Source of the DNA: Methylobacter sp. KS41 | Lineage (GTDB): Bacteria; Pseudomonadota; Gammaproteobacteria; Methylococcales; Methylomonadaceae | Direction: 5' to 3' | Assembly: GCA_002862125.1 (NCBI GenBank) | Contig: PHSP01000001.1 | Coordinates: 2,018,501 to 2,082,500, forward strand | DNA length: 64,000 bases | In this document: positions 35,723-44,542 of the stretch, one piece after another | Layout: each line of letters starts with the position of its first letter | How positions within the stretch are numbered: the stretch's first letter is position 1 | Notes under the pieces: generated by a model | Seen by the model: only the letters and a program-made list of their open reading frames with translations | Told to the model about the DNA's origin: nothing | Database searches by the model: none | Made by a program: the position numbers and the translations under genes

Positions 35723-35866
35723 ACAAGTAGATGGGTGAAGTTACGCGGCTTGTAAAGCACAAAATGAAGCCTATGTCATCTGTGATTAATGGATTGGATT
35801 CGGATACCGGCTCACCATCAACGAACGTGCTTTTGCTCCGGAATAAGCAAGCGTAAATAGTTACCA

Positions 35867-36418
35867 ATGCCCAAACAACGCTATATTTTACTGGATCGCG
35901 ATGGCGTGATTAATCACGACTCCAATGAATTCATCAAATCTCCGGAACAATGGCTACCCATTGAAGGTAGTCTTGAGGCGATTGCTTTACTCAACGCGCA
36001 TGGTTATCAGGTCATTGTCGTCACCAATCAATCGGGCGTGGCGCGGGGTTTGCTTGATGAAGCCATGCTGGAAAAAATTCACGCTAAAATGCGCCGGTTA
36101 GCGAGCGAAAAAGGCGGGAAAATTGACGCAGTCTATTTTTGCCCGCACGGCCCTGGCGACGGCTGCAACTGCCGCAAACCAAAACCCGGCTTGCTCAAGG
36201 CCTTTGCTTCTGACTTTCACGCCGACTTAACCACGACTGCCGTAATCGGCGATTCCTTGCGCGATTTACAGGCCGCTGAGTCAGTGGGCGCAAAACCGAT
36301 ACTGGTTAGAACCGGCAAAGGACAACAAACTTTACTGAATAATCCGGACCTTAACATTCCTGTTTTTGAAAATCTTTATGACGCAGCACAACACCTTATC
36401 ACCCGATCCCAGACCTAA
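35867..36418 (+). CDS. gmhB: D-glycero-beta-D-manno-heptose 1,7-bisphosphate 7-phosphatase
   Basis: 183 aa HAD phosphatase. The nucleophile pair is D10/D12 in ILLDRDGVINHDS. Then come VIVVTNQSGVARGLLDEAML, a zinc loop CPHGPGDGCNCRKPKPGLL with three Cys and one His, and the Asp motif AVIGDSLRDLQAAESVGA. It makes the heptose used in lipopolysaccharide core synthesis. The acyltransferase start lies 40 bp inside its end, so the two are coupled. Confidence 0.93.
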   Translation: MPKQRYILLDRDGVINHDSNEFIKSPEQWLPIEGSLEAIALLNAHGYQVIVVTNQSGVARGLLDEAMLEKIHAKMRRLASEKGGKIDAVYFCPHGPGDGCNCRKPKPGLLKAFASDFHADLTTTAVIGDSLRDLQAAESVGAKPILVRTGKGQQTLLNNPDLNIPVFENLYDAAQHLITRSQT

Positions 36419-37124
36419 AAATTATTTGGGTTCAACGCTTTTGTTCATTGGTATTTTTTCCACCGCCACCATTGCAGGCATTCTTATTCTTTTAACGGCA
36501 CCTTGGCCTTTCAATGTGCGCTATCAAATATCCAGGGCCTGGTGTGGTTTGGTGCTATGGATGGGCAAGGTTTTTTGCGGCGTGCGTTATGAAGTGGAAG
36601 GCCTTGAACATTTAAACACCGGGCAAGCCTCGATCGTGTTAAGTAATCATCAATCGGCATGGGAAACTTTAGCCTTGCGTTATATACTTACTCCAACGCA
36701 AGCGGCTCTATTAAAGCGTTCATTAACATGGTTTCCTATCTGGGGTTGGGCTTTGTCTACCCTAAAACCCATTGCCATTGACCGCAAAAAACAACGCGAG
36801 GCACTGCGCACATTATTAGAAAAAGGTAAACTCTATTTAAAACAAGGCTTATGGGTGGTTGTTTTTCCTGAAGGCACGCGCACATCTGCAGGTGAAGTTA
36901 AGAAATTTAGCGCGGGCGGCGCGATTTTAGCGCAACAATCGGGCTGTCCTGTTATTCCCGTCGCGCATAACGCAGGCAATTATTGGCCTCGTTATAGCTT
37001 TTTAAAATATCCTGGAACCATCAAGGTAAAAATTGGCCCGGTTATTGAAAGCAGGGGTCGTAAAGCCGCGGACATCAATGCCGATGCGGAAAGCTGGATA
37101 GCTCAAGCGATAAATGAACTATAA
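36378..37124 (+). CDS. 1-acyl-sn-glycerol-3-phosphate acyltransferase (PlsC family)
   Basis: 248 aa from the ATG at 36378 (an earlier ATG at 36366 is possible). An N-terminal helix (LLFIGIFSTATIAGILILL) anchors it in the inner membrane. Motif I is SNHQSAWETL: the family NHxxxxD reads H-x4-E here. Motif III is VFPEGTRTSAGE and motif IV GCPVIPVAHNAGNYWP. It would make phosphatidic acid, or acylate another lipid. It follows gmhB with overlap, an arrangement common in gammaproteobacteria. Confidence 0.88.
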   Translation: MTQHNTLSPDPRPKNYLGSTLLFIGIFSTATIAGILILLTAPWPFNVRYQISRAWCGLVLWMGKVFCGVRYEVEGLEHLNTGQASIVLSNHQSAWETLALRYILTPTQAALLKRSLTWFPIWGWALSTLKPIAIDRKKQREALRTLLEKGKLYLKQGLWVVVFPEGTRTSAGEVKKFSAGGAILAQQSGCPVIPVAHNAGNYWPRYSFLKYPGTIKVKIGPVIESRGRKAADINADAESWIAQAINEL

Positions 37125-37222
37125 AGACTTTAAACTGAACATCTCATCTTTAAGCTGACAGATACACGTATAATACCCATCTCGCTATATTTAAATTTAA
37201 ATCACCCATAACGGTAAATCTT

Positions 37223-37657
37223 ATGAAAAAACTATTGCTGATTTCTCTATCCGCATTATTACTCCCAGCATGCGCTGATAAAAATCAATACGAACAGGCT
37301 GTGTTAGAACAAATGCAGAAAGAGCAGGATATAAAGGACTACAAAATAACGCCCGAGTATATGACAAAATGCGTAGTGGACAAAACTGCGCAAAATATGC
37401 CCGGTATTTTTCCTTTCGACCCCAAGCGTCTGACGGCTTACCGCAACTATACAAAAATGTTGACGCTGGCTAACTCTGCAGACCCTAAAAAGACTCTGGA
37501 AGAATTACGCGCCGATTTTGGCTCGGCTAAAGATCTTGCAGACGCTCATACTAACTATACAGAAAGCCTGGTAGAGTGCTATGCCGCAGTCATCTCGGAA
37601 TCTGAAGGATCTGAAGCACCTGAAAAAGAGAAAAATCAAATGCCGTCGGAAAAGTAG
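37223..37657 (+). CDS. Uncharacterised lipoprotein
   Basis: 144 aa. Signal MKKLLLISLSALLLPACADK with a lipobox LPAC, then a soluble part (TPEYMTKCVVDKTAQNMPG, KRLTAYRNYTKMLTLANSAD, TNYTESLVECYAAVISESEG) containing two further Cys that may form a disulfide. It has a charged tail. Not recognised as a named family. The gene has its own upstream gap of ~100 bp. Confidence 0.75.
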   Translation: MKKLLLISLSALLLPACADKNQYEQAVLEQMQKEQDIKDYKITPEYMTKCVVDKTAQNMPGIFPFDPKRLTAYRNYTKMLTLANSADPKKTLEELRADFGSAKDLADAHTNYTESLVECYAAVISESEGSEAPEKEKNQMPSEK

Positions 37658-37927
37658 AAAATCGTTTGTCCTTACATATTTCGCCAACAACTACACATTA
37701 AAATCCATGAAGAAGGGCTTTGGTGTTTCAAGTGGCGAAGTTGTTTCTGCATGGACTTCCCAATCAAACACTGACAATCACTTCAAATCAATGCGTATTC
37801 CGGCAGAAGGCGCAATTTGTCAGTCTTCCTTGCCGGCTAATCGGTTAGGTTTCAACAAAAACCGGCATACAAACCTATAAAGTCAGGTTGTATGAATTCA
37901 GGACTCCATTAATGCTGATAAGCGCAA

Positions 37928-39676
37928 ATGTTTTACCAAGGCGTTAAAAAAACCATAGTGGCTCGCGCTATTGAAAAAAAATGTTCGTTTGAAGGTGATG
38001 TTCATCCTCTGTTACAACGAATATTTTTAGCCCGAGGCATCACTACAGAAACAGAACTGGATAGGACTCTGGCAAAACTGCCGTCTCCTTGGTTGTTATC
38101 GGGTATGGAAGAAATGGTTGCTCATTTGATCACCGCCATCAATGAGCAGCAACGAATTTCCATTGTCGCCGACTTTGACGCCGATGGGGCAACCAGTTGC
38201 GCGGTCGCAATCAAGGGTTTGCAATTACTGGGGGCAGGGCAGGTATCATTCGCCGTTCCCAATCGATTTGAATATGGTTATGGTTTGACCCCTGAAATTG
38301 TCGGCTTGGTAAAATTGCAAAATCCTGACATTATTATTACCGTTGATAACGGCATATCCAGTGTTGACGGTGTAAAAGCGGCGGTAGACTCCGGCATTAA
38401 AGTTCTGGTTACCGATCATCATTTACCGGGTCATGAGCTTCCAGAAGCCGACGCCATCGTAAATCCCAATCTGGCGGATGATAAATTTCCCGGAAAATCG
38501 CTGGCGGGCGTAGGGGTTATATTTTATGTGTTAATGGCGTTAAGAAGCCGGTTAAGAGACACAAACTGGTTCGAACGTAATCAGATTCCCGAGCCGAATC
38601 TTGCTCAATTACTTGATTATGTAGCATTAGGTACAGTTGCTGATGTCGTTTCTCTGGATCAAATCAACCGGATTCTGGTGCATCAGGGATTATTGAGAAT
38701 ACGCGCGGGGCGCTGCCATCCCGGCCTAAACGCGCTCATTGAAGTATCCGGAAAAAACCCTCAAACCATTGCAGCCTCGGATCTGGGCTTCTCACTGGGT
38801 CCCAGATTGAATGCCGCGGGCCGTATGGATGATATGTCGCTGGGTATTCAATGTTTATTGACTGATGATCCGGTGCTTGGAAAGGACATGGCGCTTCAAC
38901 TTGATGAGTTGAATAATGACCGGAAGGAAGTTGAAGCCGTCATGAAACTTGAGGCAATGGCCTTATTAAGTGACATGAAAGCGTTGGATGATCGGCATTT
39001 ACCGGCAGGCGTCTGCTTATTTGATGCCAATTGGCACCAAGGCGTCATAGGAATTTTAGCGTCTCGCATAAAAGATCGTTTGCATCGGCCGGTTATAGCG
39101 TTTGCTCCGGCAGGTAAAGATTTAATCAAGGGTTCGGCGCGTTCTATTCCAGGAGTGCATATTCGCGATGTATTGTGCGATATTGCCGCTACGCACCCAA
39201 AATTACTGAGTAAATTTGGCGGTCATGCAATGGCTGCGGGCTTGAGCATAAAAATGCACGATTATCCCCCATTTGCCCTGGCTTTTGACGAGGTTGTCAA
39301 TAAGCGTCTGGCTAATAATGTCGATTTGGAACAAAAAATAGTTACTGATGGCGAGTTGGCTGAACAGGAAATGACGCTTGAAATTGCTGATTTATTACAA
39401 AATTCAGCAACCTGGGGGCAGGACTTTCCGGAACCGGTTTTTGACGGGGTATTTGATGTGATTCAGTCGCGTATTGTCGGGCAGCGTCATCTTAAATTAG
39501 TATTGAGGAAACCCGGCGGTGAACTGGTAATTGACGGCATCGCATTTTTTGTCGATCAGCCCGAGCAATGGCTAGGTTTACGGCAAATAAAGGCTGCTTA
39601 CAAGCTGGATATAAATGAATTCAGGGGTAATAGAAGCGTGCAGTTTATTGTTCAGTATTTGGAAAAAATAGTTTAA
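37928..39676 (+). CDS. recJ: Single-stranded-DNA exonuclease RecJ
   Basis: 582 aa. DHH motifs: ISIVADFDADGATSCAVA (motif I), IIITVDNGISSVDG (II) and VLVTDHHLPGHELPEADA (III), then LGTVADVVSLDQINR (IV). The DHHA1 domain follows (FGGHAMAAGLSIKMHDYP) and an OB-fold C-terminus. RecJ degrades 5' ssDNA ends in recombination and mismatch repair. About 270 bp of non-coding sequence lies upstream. A bidirectional terminator follows directly. Confidence 0.96.
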   Translation: MFYQGVKKTIVARAIEKKCSFEGDVHPLLQRIFLARGITTETELDRTLAKLPSPWLLSGMEEMVAHLITAINEQQRISIVADFDADGATSCAVAIKGLQLLGAGQVSFAVPNRFEYGYGLTPEIVGLVKLQNPDIIITVDNGISSVDGVKAAVDSGIKVLVTDHHLPGHELPEADAIVNPNLADDKFPGKSLAGVGVIFYVLMALRSRLRDTNWFERNQIPEPNLAQLLDYVALGTVADVVSLDQINRILVHQGLLRIRAGRCHPGLNALIEVSGKNPQTIAASDLGFSLGPRLNAAGRMDDMSLGIQCLLTDDPVLGKDMALQLDELNNDRKEVEAVMKLEAMALLSDMKALDDRHLPAGVCLFDANWHQGVIGILASRIKDRLHRPVIAFAPAGKDLIKGSARSIPGVHIRDVLCDIAATHPKLLSKFGGHAMAAGLSIKMHDYPPFALAFDEVVNKRLANNVDLEQKIVTDGELAEQEMTLEIADLLQNSATWGQDFPEPVFDGVFDVIQSRIVGQRHLKLVLRKPGGELVIDGIAFFVDQPEQWLGLRQIKAAYKLDINEFRGNRSVQFIVQYLEKIV

Positions 39677-39703
39677 AAAAGGGCGGTTTATCCGCCCTTT
39701 TTT
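39675..39703. terminator. Bidirectional terminator between recJ and the parvulin gene
   Basis: GGGCGG (39681-39686) and CCGCCC (39692-39697) with a TTTAT loop, flanked by six As before and six Ts after, so it works on both strands. It serves convergent recJ (+) and the parvulin gene (-). Confidence 0.93.
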
Positions 39704-39717
39704 GTACGCTTAAAGAA

Positions 39718-40815
39718 CTATTTTTTGGTTTCGGGTGTTGCCGCTTCCTTAGCAGCTGGTTTGGCAGCTTCCTCAACTTTACCGGCTTCCGGAGCAGTTT
39801 TATCCGCTTGCTTTTCTTCAGCCGGCGATTTTTCTTCTACAACATCTTCAACAATGACTTCTTCAGCAACTGTTTTCCCTTTTGAATCTTTAACTTCTTC
39901 GACTATAACCTCTTCAGCGACAGGTTGTTCACCCGTTGCTTTGGCATCAGCGGGCGCTTTTTGAGGTTCGTCTTTCAACGGTACCAAGATTTCTACTTTG
40001 GCCTGTTTACGCAACGCTTCCACCATATTCTGAACTTTTTTACGTTGCAGGTAAGGCATCAGTTGCTCTTTTACAGCTTCAAATGGAGGCGGTGTTTGCG
40101 GGCGGGAATCTTCTCTTAAAATAACATGCCAGCCAAACTGGGTTTTAACAGGCGTTTTGGTGTATTTACCATTTTCCAGCTTTGCGACAGCTTCGGAGAA
40201 TGGCGCAACCATTTGTCCAGCAACAAACCAGCCTAAATCACCGCCATTTTGTGACTCTTTAGCATCTAATGAGTTCTTGTTGGCTAATTTTGAAAAGTCC
40301 GCGCCTTTGTCTAATTCCGCAATAATTTTTTTAGCTTCTGCTTCGGTTTTAACCAAAATATGACGCGCTTTATATTCAGTTCCATTTTCACCTGCGACTT
40401 TACTGTCATATTCAGCCTTGACTTCGGCGTCGGTTACCGGATTCGCTTTTATAAAATCCTGGACATCAGCTTGTGTTAATAACGTTTTTTTTACGCCCTC
40501 AAGCTGGGCTATGACTTCAGGTGACTTATCCAGGTGCTTTTGCATGGCGTCCTGAACTAACAGTTCACGCTGGACCAGCTCTTCAATCAGTTTTTCCTTA
40601 GGGAAAGTTTGACCATGGCCGCGCTCGGCGATTTCTTTTTCCAACTGATCAAGGGTAGACTTCGCTATATATTGACCATTTACTTCGGCCACGGCATCGG
40701 CTTTCGAAATTGCCGGGGCAGAAGCTGCCGTGGTGCTTTCAGTAGCGGCCTTTTGGTCACAGCCTGCAAGCAGTGCAGTTCCAGCTACAAGTAGAGGAAT
40801 AATCTTTTTTTTCAT
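39718..40815 (-). CDS. Parvulin-type peptidyl-prolyl isomerase lipoprotein
   Basis: 365 aa. Signal MKKKIIPLLVAGTALLAGCD with lipobox LAGC. A SurA/PrsA-like helical N-domain (AEVNGQYIAKSTLDQLEKEI) precedes the parvulin domain at ~145-240 (KARHILVKTEAEAKKII, SQNGGDLGWFVAGQMVAPF, KTQFGWHVILREDSR). The last ~90 residues are an acidic, Ala/Glu-rich tail with two copies of VAEEVIVE. It is a periplasmic folding helper. Last gene of the yciB–yciI–bolA group; the adjoining bolA stop is one base upstream. Confidence 0.92.
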   Translation of the reverse strand: MKKKIIPLLVAGTALLAGCDQKAATESTTAASAPAISKADAVAEVNGQYIAKSTLDQLEKEIAERGHGQTFPKEKLIEELVQRELLVQDAMQKHLDKSPEVIAQLEGVKKTLLTQADVQDFIKANPVTDAEVKAEYDSKVAGENGTEYKARHILVKTEAEAKKIIAELDKGADFSKLANKNSLDAKESQNGGDLGWFVAGQMVAPFSEAVAKLENGKYTKTPVKTQFGWHVILREDSRPQTPPPFEAVKEQLMPYLQRKKVQNMVEALRKQAKVEILVPLKDEPQKAPADAKATGEQPVAEEVIVEEVKDSKGKTVAEEVIVEDVVEEKSPAEEKQADKTAPEAGKVEEAAKPAAKEAATPETKK

Positions 40816-41094
40816 TTATATGCTTCCTTTGGTTTCTTCAGAGGGTGAGAGGGCATTGATGCCTAAGGCATGAATTTGTTGCTTCATCATGTCGCCTAAC
40901 GCTTTATAAATAAGCTGGTGCCGTTGCACCAGAGACTTTCCTTCAAAAGCCTCCGCGACGATAGTGACATGGTAGTGGCCGCCGCCGCTTATTGCGCCAG
41001 CATGTCCAGCATGAGCGGCGCTGTTATCCAGTATTTCTAATAACTCAGGTTTAAAAGCATCAGTAAGTAATTGTTTAATTTGTTCGGATGTCAT
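40816..41094 (-). CDS. BolA-family protein
   Basis: 92 aa. It contains [20 protein letters not shown] and [20 protein letters not shown], then [12 protein letters not shown], the BolA fold with the family's conserved His and the RHQxVY segment. BolA proteins bind Fe-S clusters with monothiol glutaredoxins and affect iron handling or gene expression. Overlaps the YciI gene by 4 bp (ATGA). Confidence 0.93.
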   Translation of the reverse strand: MTSEQIKQLLTDAFKPELLEILDNSAAHAGHAGAISGGGHYHVTIVAEAFEGKSLVQRHQLIYKALGDMMKQQIHALGINALSPSEETKGSI

Positions 41095-41393
41095 TGAGGA
41101 AATACCTTTTTGAATGGTTTAACGGTAACTTTGGAATACACTCCGGCATCCTGATAAGGATCAACTTTAGCCCACTGTTCAGCAGCTTGCAGGCTATCAA
41201 ACTCGGCAACTACCAGGCTGCCCGTAAATCCGGCCGCGCCTGGATTGTCGCAATCAATAGCTGGATGAGGGCCGGCTAACACCAGACGTCCTTCATCCTG
41301 AAGCGCCTGGAGTCTTTTAATATGGGCGGGCCGGGCGGACATTCTCTTTTCCAAACTAGCCTCAGCATCTTCACTGATAATTGCGTACAACAC
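41091..41393 (-). CDS. yciI: YciI-like protein
   Basis: 100 aa. It reads [66 protein letters not shown] and [20 protein letters not shown]. It has the conserved R-hxxhLxxLxxxGxLvxaGP and DPy pattern. The function is unknown, with a dimeric ferredoxin-like fold. The start is GTG, sharing a base with the yciB stop (TAGTG). Confidence 0.93.
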   Translation of the reverse strand: MLYAIISEDAEASLEKRMSARPAHIKRLQALQDEGRLVLAGPHPAIDCDNPGAAGFTGSLVVAEFDSLQAAEQWAKVDPYQDAGVYSKVTVKPFKKVFPQ

Positions 41394-41932
41394 TATTTTT
41401 CCTCTGCTTCCGGGATATATTTATATAAAAAAAACATTTGCACTATCATAAAAACCACCATCAAACCCGGCGCTATAAAGGTTTTAAAGTTAACCCAATC
41501 ATCCGTATCGTAATTGTACATAACATAAACATTGATAAAACCAATGATGATAAAGAAACTGGCCCAGCTAAAATTCAAGCGCTTCCAGATTAATGACGGT
41601 AAAGTCAGGTTGCCGGACATCATTCTTTCGATGAAGGTTTTTTTGCCAAAAAAATGGCTGCTCAAAAAGGCTATGCCAAACAGCCATTCGATGATGGAGA
41701 ACTTCCATTTAAGGTACTGCGCATCATGTAAATAGATGGTTGCGCCACCGAATACAACAACCAATGCCAAGGTAATCCATTGCATGGTTTCAACCTTGCG
41801 GTGTTTAAACCAGGCATAAGCCACCTGGATGACAGTAGCCACAATAACAACGGCCGTCGCTATATAAATGTCATAAAGCTTATACGCGATAAAAAATAAA
41901 ATGATCGGGAAAAATTCAAAAAGCTGTTTCAT
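41393..41932 (-). CDS. yciB: YciB/IspZ intracellular septation protein A family
   Basis: 179 aa from the ATG at 41930-41932 (a longer frame to 41989 lacks support). It opens [20 protein letters not shown], the YciB signature, and contains KPTFIEKMM-like [34 protein letters not shown] and [12 protein letters not shown]. About five hydrophobic helices. It acts in the inner membrane in cell-envelope synthesis and septation. Head of the yciB–yciI–bolA–parvulin operon, in E. coli-like order. Confidence 0.94.
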   Translation of the reverse strand: MKQLFEFFPIILFFIAYKLYDIYIATAVVIVATVIQVAYAWFKHRKVETMQWITLALVVVFGGATIYLHDAQYLKWKFSIIEWLFGIAFLSSHFFGKKTFIERMMSGNLTLPSLIWKRLNFSWASFFIIIGFINVYVMYNYDTDDWVNFKTFIAPGLMVVFMIVQMFFLYKYIPEAEEK

Positions 41933-42262
41933 GAGTTCCGGGGCAGGGGTGGTCAGGCGTAAATGGCCATGATTCTCCTTTTGATCCAATGATCATAAAG
42001 AGGTTTATTTTTTAGTTTATGGGTAGTTTGCTTAGGTAATGGAAGCTCGTTTTCATCTTCAATTTTGTAAGATTAGCACGAAGGGCTGCTTGTTGTATGT
42101 CGGTTAAAGCTTACATTGAAAAGAGCAATTATAACCTGAAATTTTATAGTCTGCCGTTTGCTTTATGCAAACTAAAATTTCTCGTATTGTAGAATTTTTC
42201 ATGGCTAATGTACATGTTTGCCGGGTTGTTTCTGCTAAAATAGTCGATTTTAGAGTATATCA

Positions 42263-42565
42263 ATGGATAAAAAGTTTCAAACCGAAATTGAGGCTGCGGC
42301 ATTCAGGCGCTTGGTCAGCCACTTACAACAACATCCTGAAGCTCAAAATATCGATTTAATGATATTGGCGGACTTTTGCAGAAATTGTCTTGCCAAATGG
42401 TATATGGCATCAGCAGTAGAGCAGGGGATAGACATGGATTACGAACGGGCCAGGGAAGTGGTCTACGGCATGCCTTATAGTGAATGGAAAGATAAATTCC
42501 AAAAAGAGGCGACACCCGAACAATTGGCTGCCTATAACAACAAACAACAGGCAAAAGCCGGTTAA
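42263..42565 (+). CDS. DUF1244 family protein
   Basis: 100 aa. EAAAFRRLVSHLQQHPEAQN, IDLMILADFCRNCLAKWY and ERAREVVYGMPYSEWKDKF are the unmistakable DUF1244 pattern with its two Cys. The family is small, helical and of unknown function. Preceded by a ~270-bp gap that must hold its promoter. Confidence 0.92.
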   Translation: MDKKFQTEIEAAAFRRLVSHLQQHPEAQNIDLMILADFCRNCLAKWYMASAVEQGIDMDYERAREVVYGMPYSEWKDKFQKEATPEQLAAYNNKQQAKAG

Positions 42566-42632
42566 CAATCCTCATGACGGACGTTCGGCTGCTTTCAGCG
42601 CCAGTCAACAAACATGGATGTAAAAAATGATT

Positions 42633-42863
42633 TTAAGTATTTGCGTCAGGATCAATATATTTGTTGCCGGTTTCAATGTGCTTAAGAGCAGCTTCGGCAT
42701 GAGCAGTAGCTGATCCTACATGACCCCATTTTCCGATTTTCCGGAGTTCATGGGCTTCCTGCAATTCCTTGGCCGTTGCATCCAAGTGGGTTTTTGAAAC
42801 ACCTGTAGCTTCTTTGGAAGCTGCTTGGATATGCTCTAATGCAGCCTTTGCATGTTTGAGCAA
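42633..42863 (-). CDS. SmbP-like His-rich small protein, probably 5'-truncated
   Basis: 76 aa from a TTG. HAKAALEHIQAASKEATG, HLDATAKELQEAHELRKIGK and HAEAALKHIETGN show the spaced HAxxALxH repeats of SmbP, a periplasmic metal-binding four-helix bundle. Real SmbP proteins begin with a signal peptide; here the frame upstream of 42863 runs directly into a hairpin (42901-42919). So the gene has probably lost its 5' end, or the start is wrong. Confidence 0.6.
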   Translation of the reverse strand: MLKHAKAALEHIQAASKEATGVSKTHLDATAKELQEAHELRKIGKWGHVGSATAHAEAALKHIETGNKYIDPDANT

Positions 42864-42900
42864 AATTAATGTTTGACCGTCTCCACCGTTAGTTAAATCA

Positions 42901-42927
42901 CCCCCGGCAAAGCCGGGGGCTTATTAT
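42901..42927 (+). terminator. Terminator-like hairpin next to the SmbP-like gene
   Basis: CCCCCGGC-AAA-GCCGGGGG (42901-42919) followed by CTTATTATT. It points away from DUF1244 on the plus strand. It shares the CCCCGGC core with the hairpin at 10790-10808. Confidence 0.6.
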
Positions 42928-43951
42928 TGTTAGCCCCTCAAAGAGGCATGTTTATTAATCGCTTAAAGGCGATTACCTATTTCCAAAGACTGAGTTGTTC
43001 ATAATGCTCCTCTTCTTTTTCTTGCTCCCTTATATATGCTTTAACAACCTCTTCATGCAGGATCCGATAACATGCAGAAATAGCGCGGGTGCGCACCAAG
43101 TCAGACCCATAGCAGTTTTGTTATTTTTGTCACCGTTCTTCCATAGTTTTGACTTGTTCACCGCGTCTAACGTTTTAGGGTCGAACGCAGGGGGCGCCCC
43201 CAGGGCTTTTTAAGCTTTTGGGGGAATAAAGAAAACTTCGTTTATGCAACTTCGCATAATGTATATTATGTTAAATAATATCATACTCGCCATTAATCTC
43301 CTTTACGATGTCCGTTCAGTTAAGTAAATTTGTAACTAGATAAGCAAATGTCTACTCAGTAAATCAGTCTGTGCAATCGTTCGTTTAATCAAGCGCTCCC
43401 ACCGTAGGTCAAACGACACGGTTTTGCAGGTCGAATGACGTATGTGTAGTTTTTGGTGTAGTTCATTTAGCTAGAGTTGTAAACATGTGTCGTTTGACCT
43501 GCATCTGTAGAAAACACCGTACCATTCTAATATAGCGTGTTGAGCAAGTTAATCCCGCCCCGATCTTCTCGTTCTGCCTGGCGAACAAAAAATTGTTTTA
43601 ATTGGCGGCATAGCCACGCAAAACCTATTCATAGCGCGTTACGTGATCAGTGCCGTCTCTTTATCGCCCCGACATGCCGTTTCGACACCCCCGAAACGCA
43701 TTGCTAATGCCGTGCATATTGAATTCTCCAGCGATTGGTTTCCAGGGTTAAGTTGTTAATGACCATGCAATCGACCTCATAAAGATCATTCCTCCCGCCC
43801 TTTGTTCCCGTAAATCTATTGTACCTATTGTATACGGTAGTTTATCGACGAAAGGCATTTTACATATGCATTATTTCCTTTAATGCACAATAAGTTTGCA
43901 CGAACGCCGTATTTGTTGTATAAATTGCATCAAATATAAAAATGCAAATAA
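42928..43951. other. Gene-free 1-kb stretch upstream of the type I system
   Basis: No supported gene on either strand. It contains a 12-bp palindrome (43190-43201), overlapping a second stem CCCCCA (43197-43202)/TGGGGG (43219-43224), and a three-copy motif at 43406-43502 listed separately. The end should carry the hsdS promoter. The lack of remnants suggests old, drifted DNA at an island edge. Confidence 0.55.
43406..43502. repeat. Three copies of an AGGTCAAACGACAC motif
   Basis: Copy 1 is AGGTCAAACGACAC (43406-43419, plus). Copy 2 is the diverged GCAGGTCGAATGACG (43427-43441, plus). Copy 3 is the exact complement GTGTCGTTTGACCTGC (43487-43502). Copies 1 and 3 form a perfect 14-bp inverted repeat around 67 bp. 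They may be protein-binding sites or element ends. Confidence 0.7.
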
Positions 43952-44542
43952 ATGAACATAAGCAATATTGTTACCTTGACCGCCGGACATCCTTTTCGAG
44001 AAGGCATTAAACATGTCGACGATGGTGATACAGCTGTTGTTCAGATGAAAGATGTGGACGCGGAAAAAGGTTTGGATCGCACAAACTTACATCGTGTTCA
44101 TTTAACCGGTCGCAAATCCCCTGATTATTTAAGACGCAATGACATCTTGTTCGTCGGTCGTGGCTACCGGATTTTTGCCGTTCTGGTTGATCAAGGCTTG
44201 GAAAGCACCGTTGCCGGTTCTCACTTCTTTATTCTGCGGGTAAAACCCAATAGACAGGATGTAACACCGGACTATTTAACTTGGTATATCAACCATAAAC
44301 AGGCGCAACGCTATTTTTCTCAGCATGTCGCAGGCACGGCCCTACCCCACGTAAACCGCACGGTGTTGGAAAATCTACCCGTTGTTCTGCCTCCCATAGA
44401 TGTACAAGAAAGCATCGTCAGAGCACACAATTGCAGGCTTAAGGAAAAAGCCTTGCTAGAACAACTTATCGACAAGAAAAAACAGTTTTTAGACCAGTTA
44501 TTGGATCAAACATTGGAACACTACCAAGAGGACAACGCATGA
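43952..44542 (+). CDS. hsdS: Type I restriction-modification specificity subunit, half size
   Basis: 196 aa, about half of a standard HsdS (~400 aa). One target-recognition domain (NDILFVGRGYRIFAVLV, GSHFFILRVKPN, YLTWYINHKQAQRYFSQHVA) is followed by LENLPVVLPPIDVQESIV and one coiled-coil spacer (KEKALLEQLIDKKKQFLDQL). Half-size HsdS can dimerise and then read a palindromic site. The order S–M is inverted from the usual M–S. The stop overlaps hsdM by 4 bp. Confidence 0.85.
   Translation: MNISNIVTLTAGHPFREGIKHVDDGDTAVVQMKDVDAEKGLDRTNLHRVHLTGRKSPDYLRRNDILFVGRGYRIFAVLVDQGLESTVAGSHFFILRVKPNRQDVTPDYLTWYINHKQAQRYFSQHVAGTALPHVNRTVLENLPVVLPPIDVQESIVRAHNCRLKEKALLEQLIDKKKQFLDQLLDQTLEHYQEDNA

Noticed and set aside
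37581-37880. 99-aa plus-strand reading frame after the lipoprotein gene
   Set aside because: It starts inside the lipoprotein gene in another frame, has no ribosome-binding site and no family features.
42995-43213. 72-aa plus-strand frame with a hydrophobic start
   Set aside because: The end runs through a GC palindrome, and there is no family match or ribosome-binding site, so I treat the area as non-coding.
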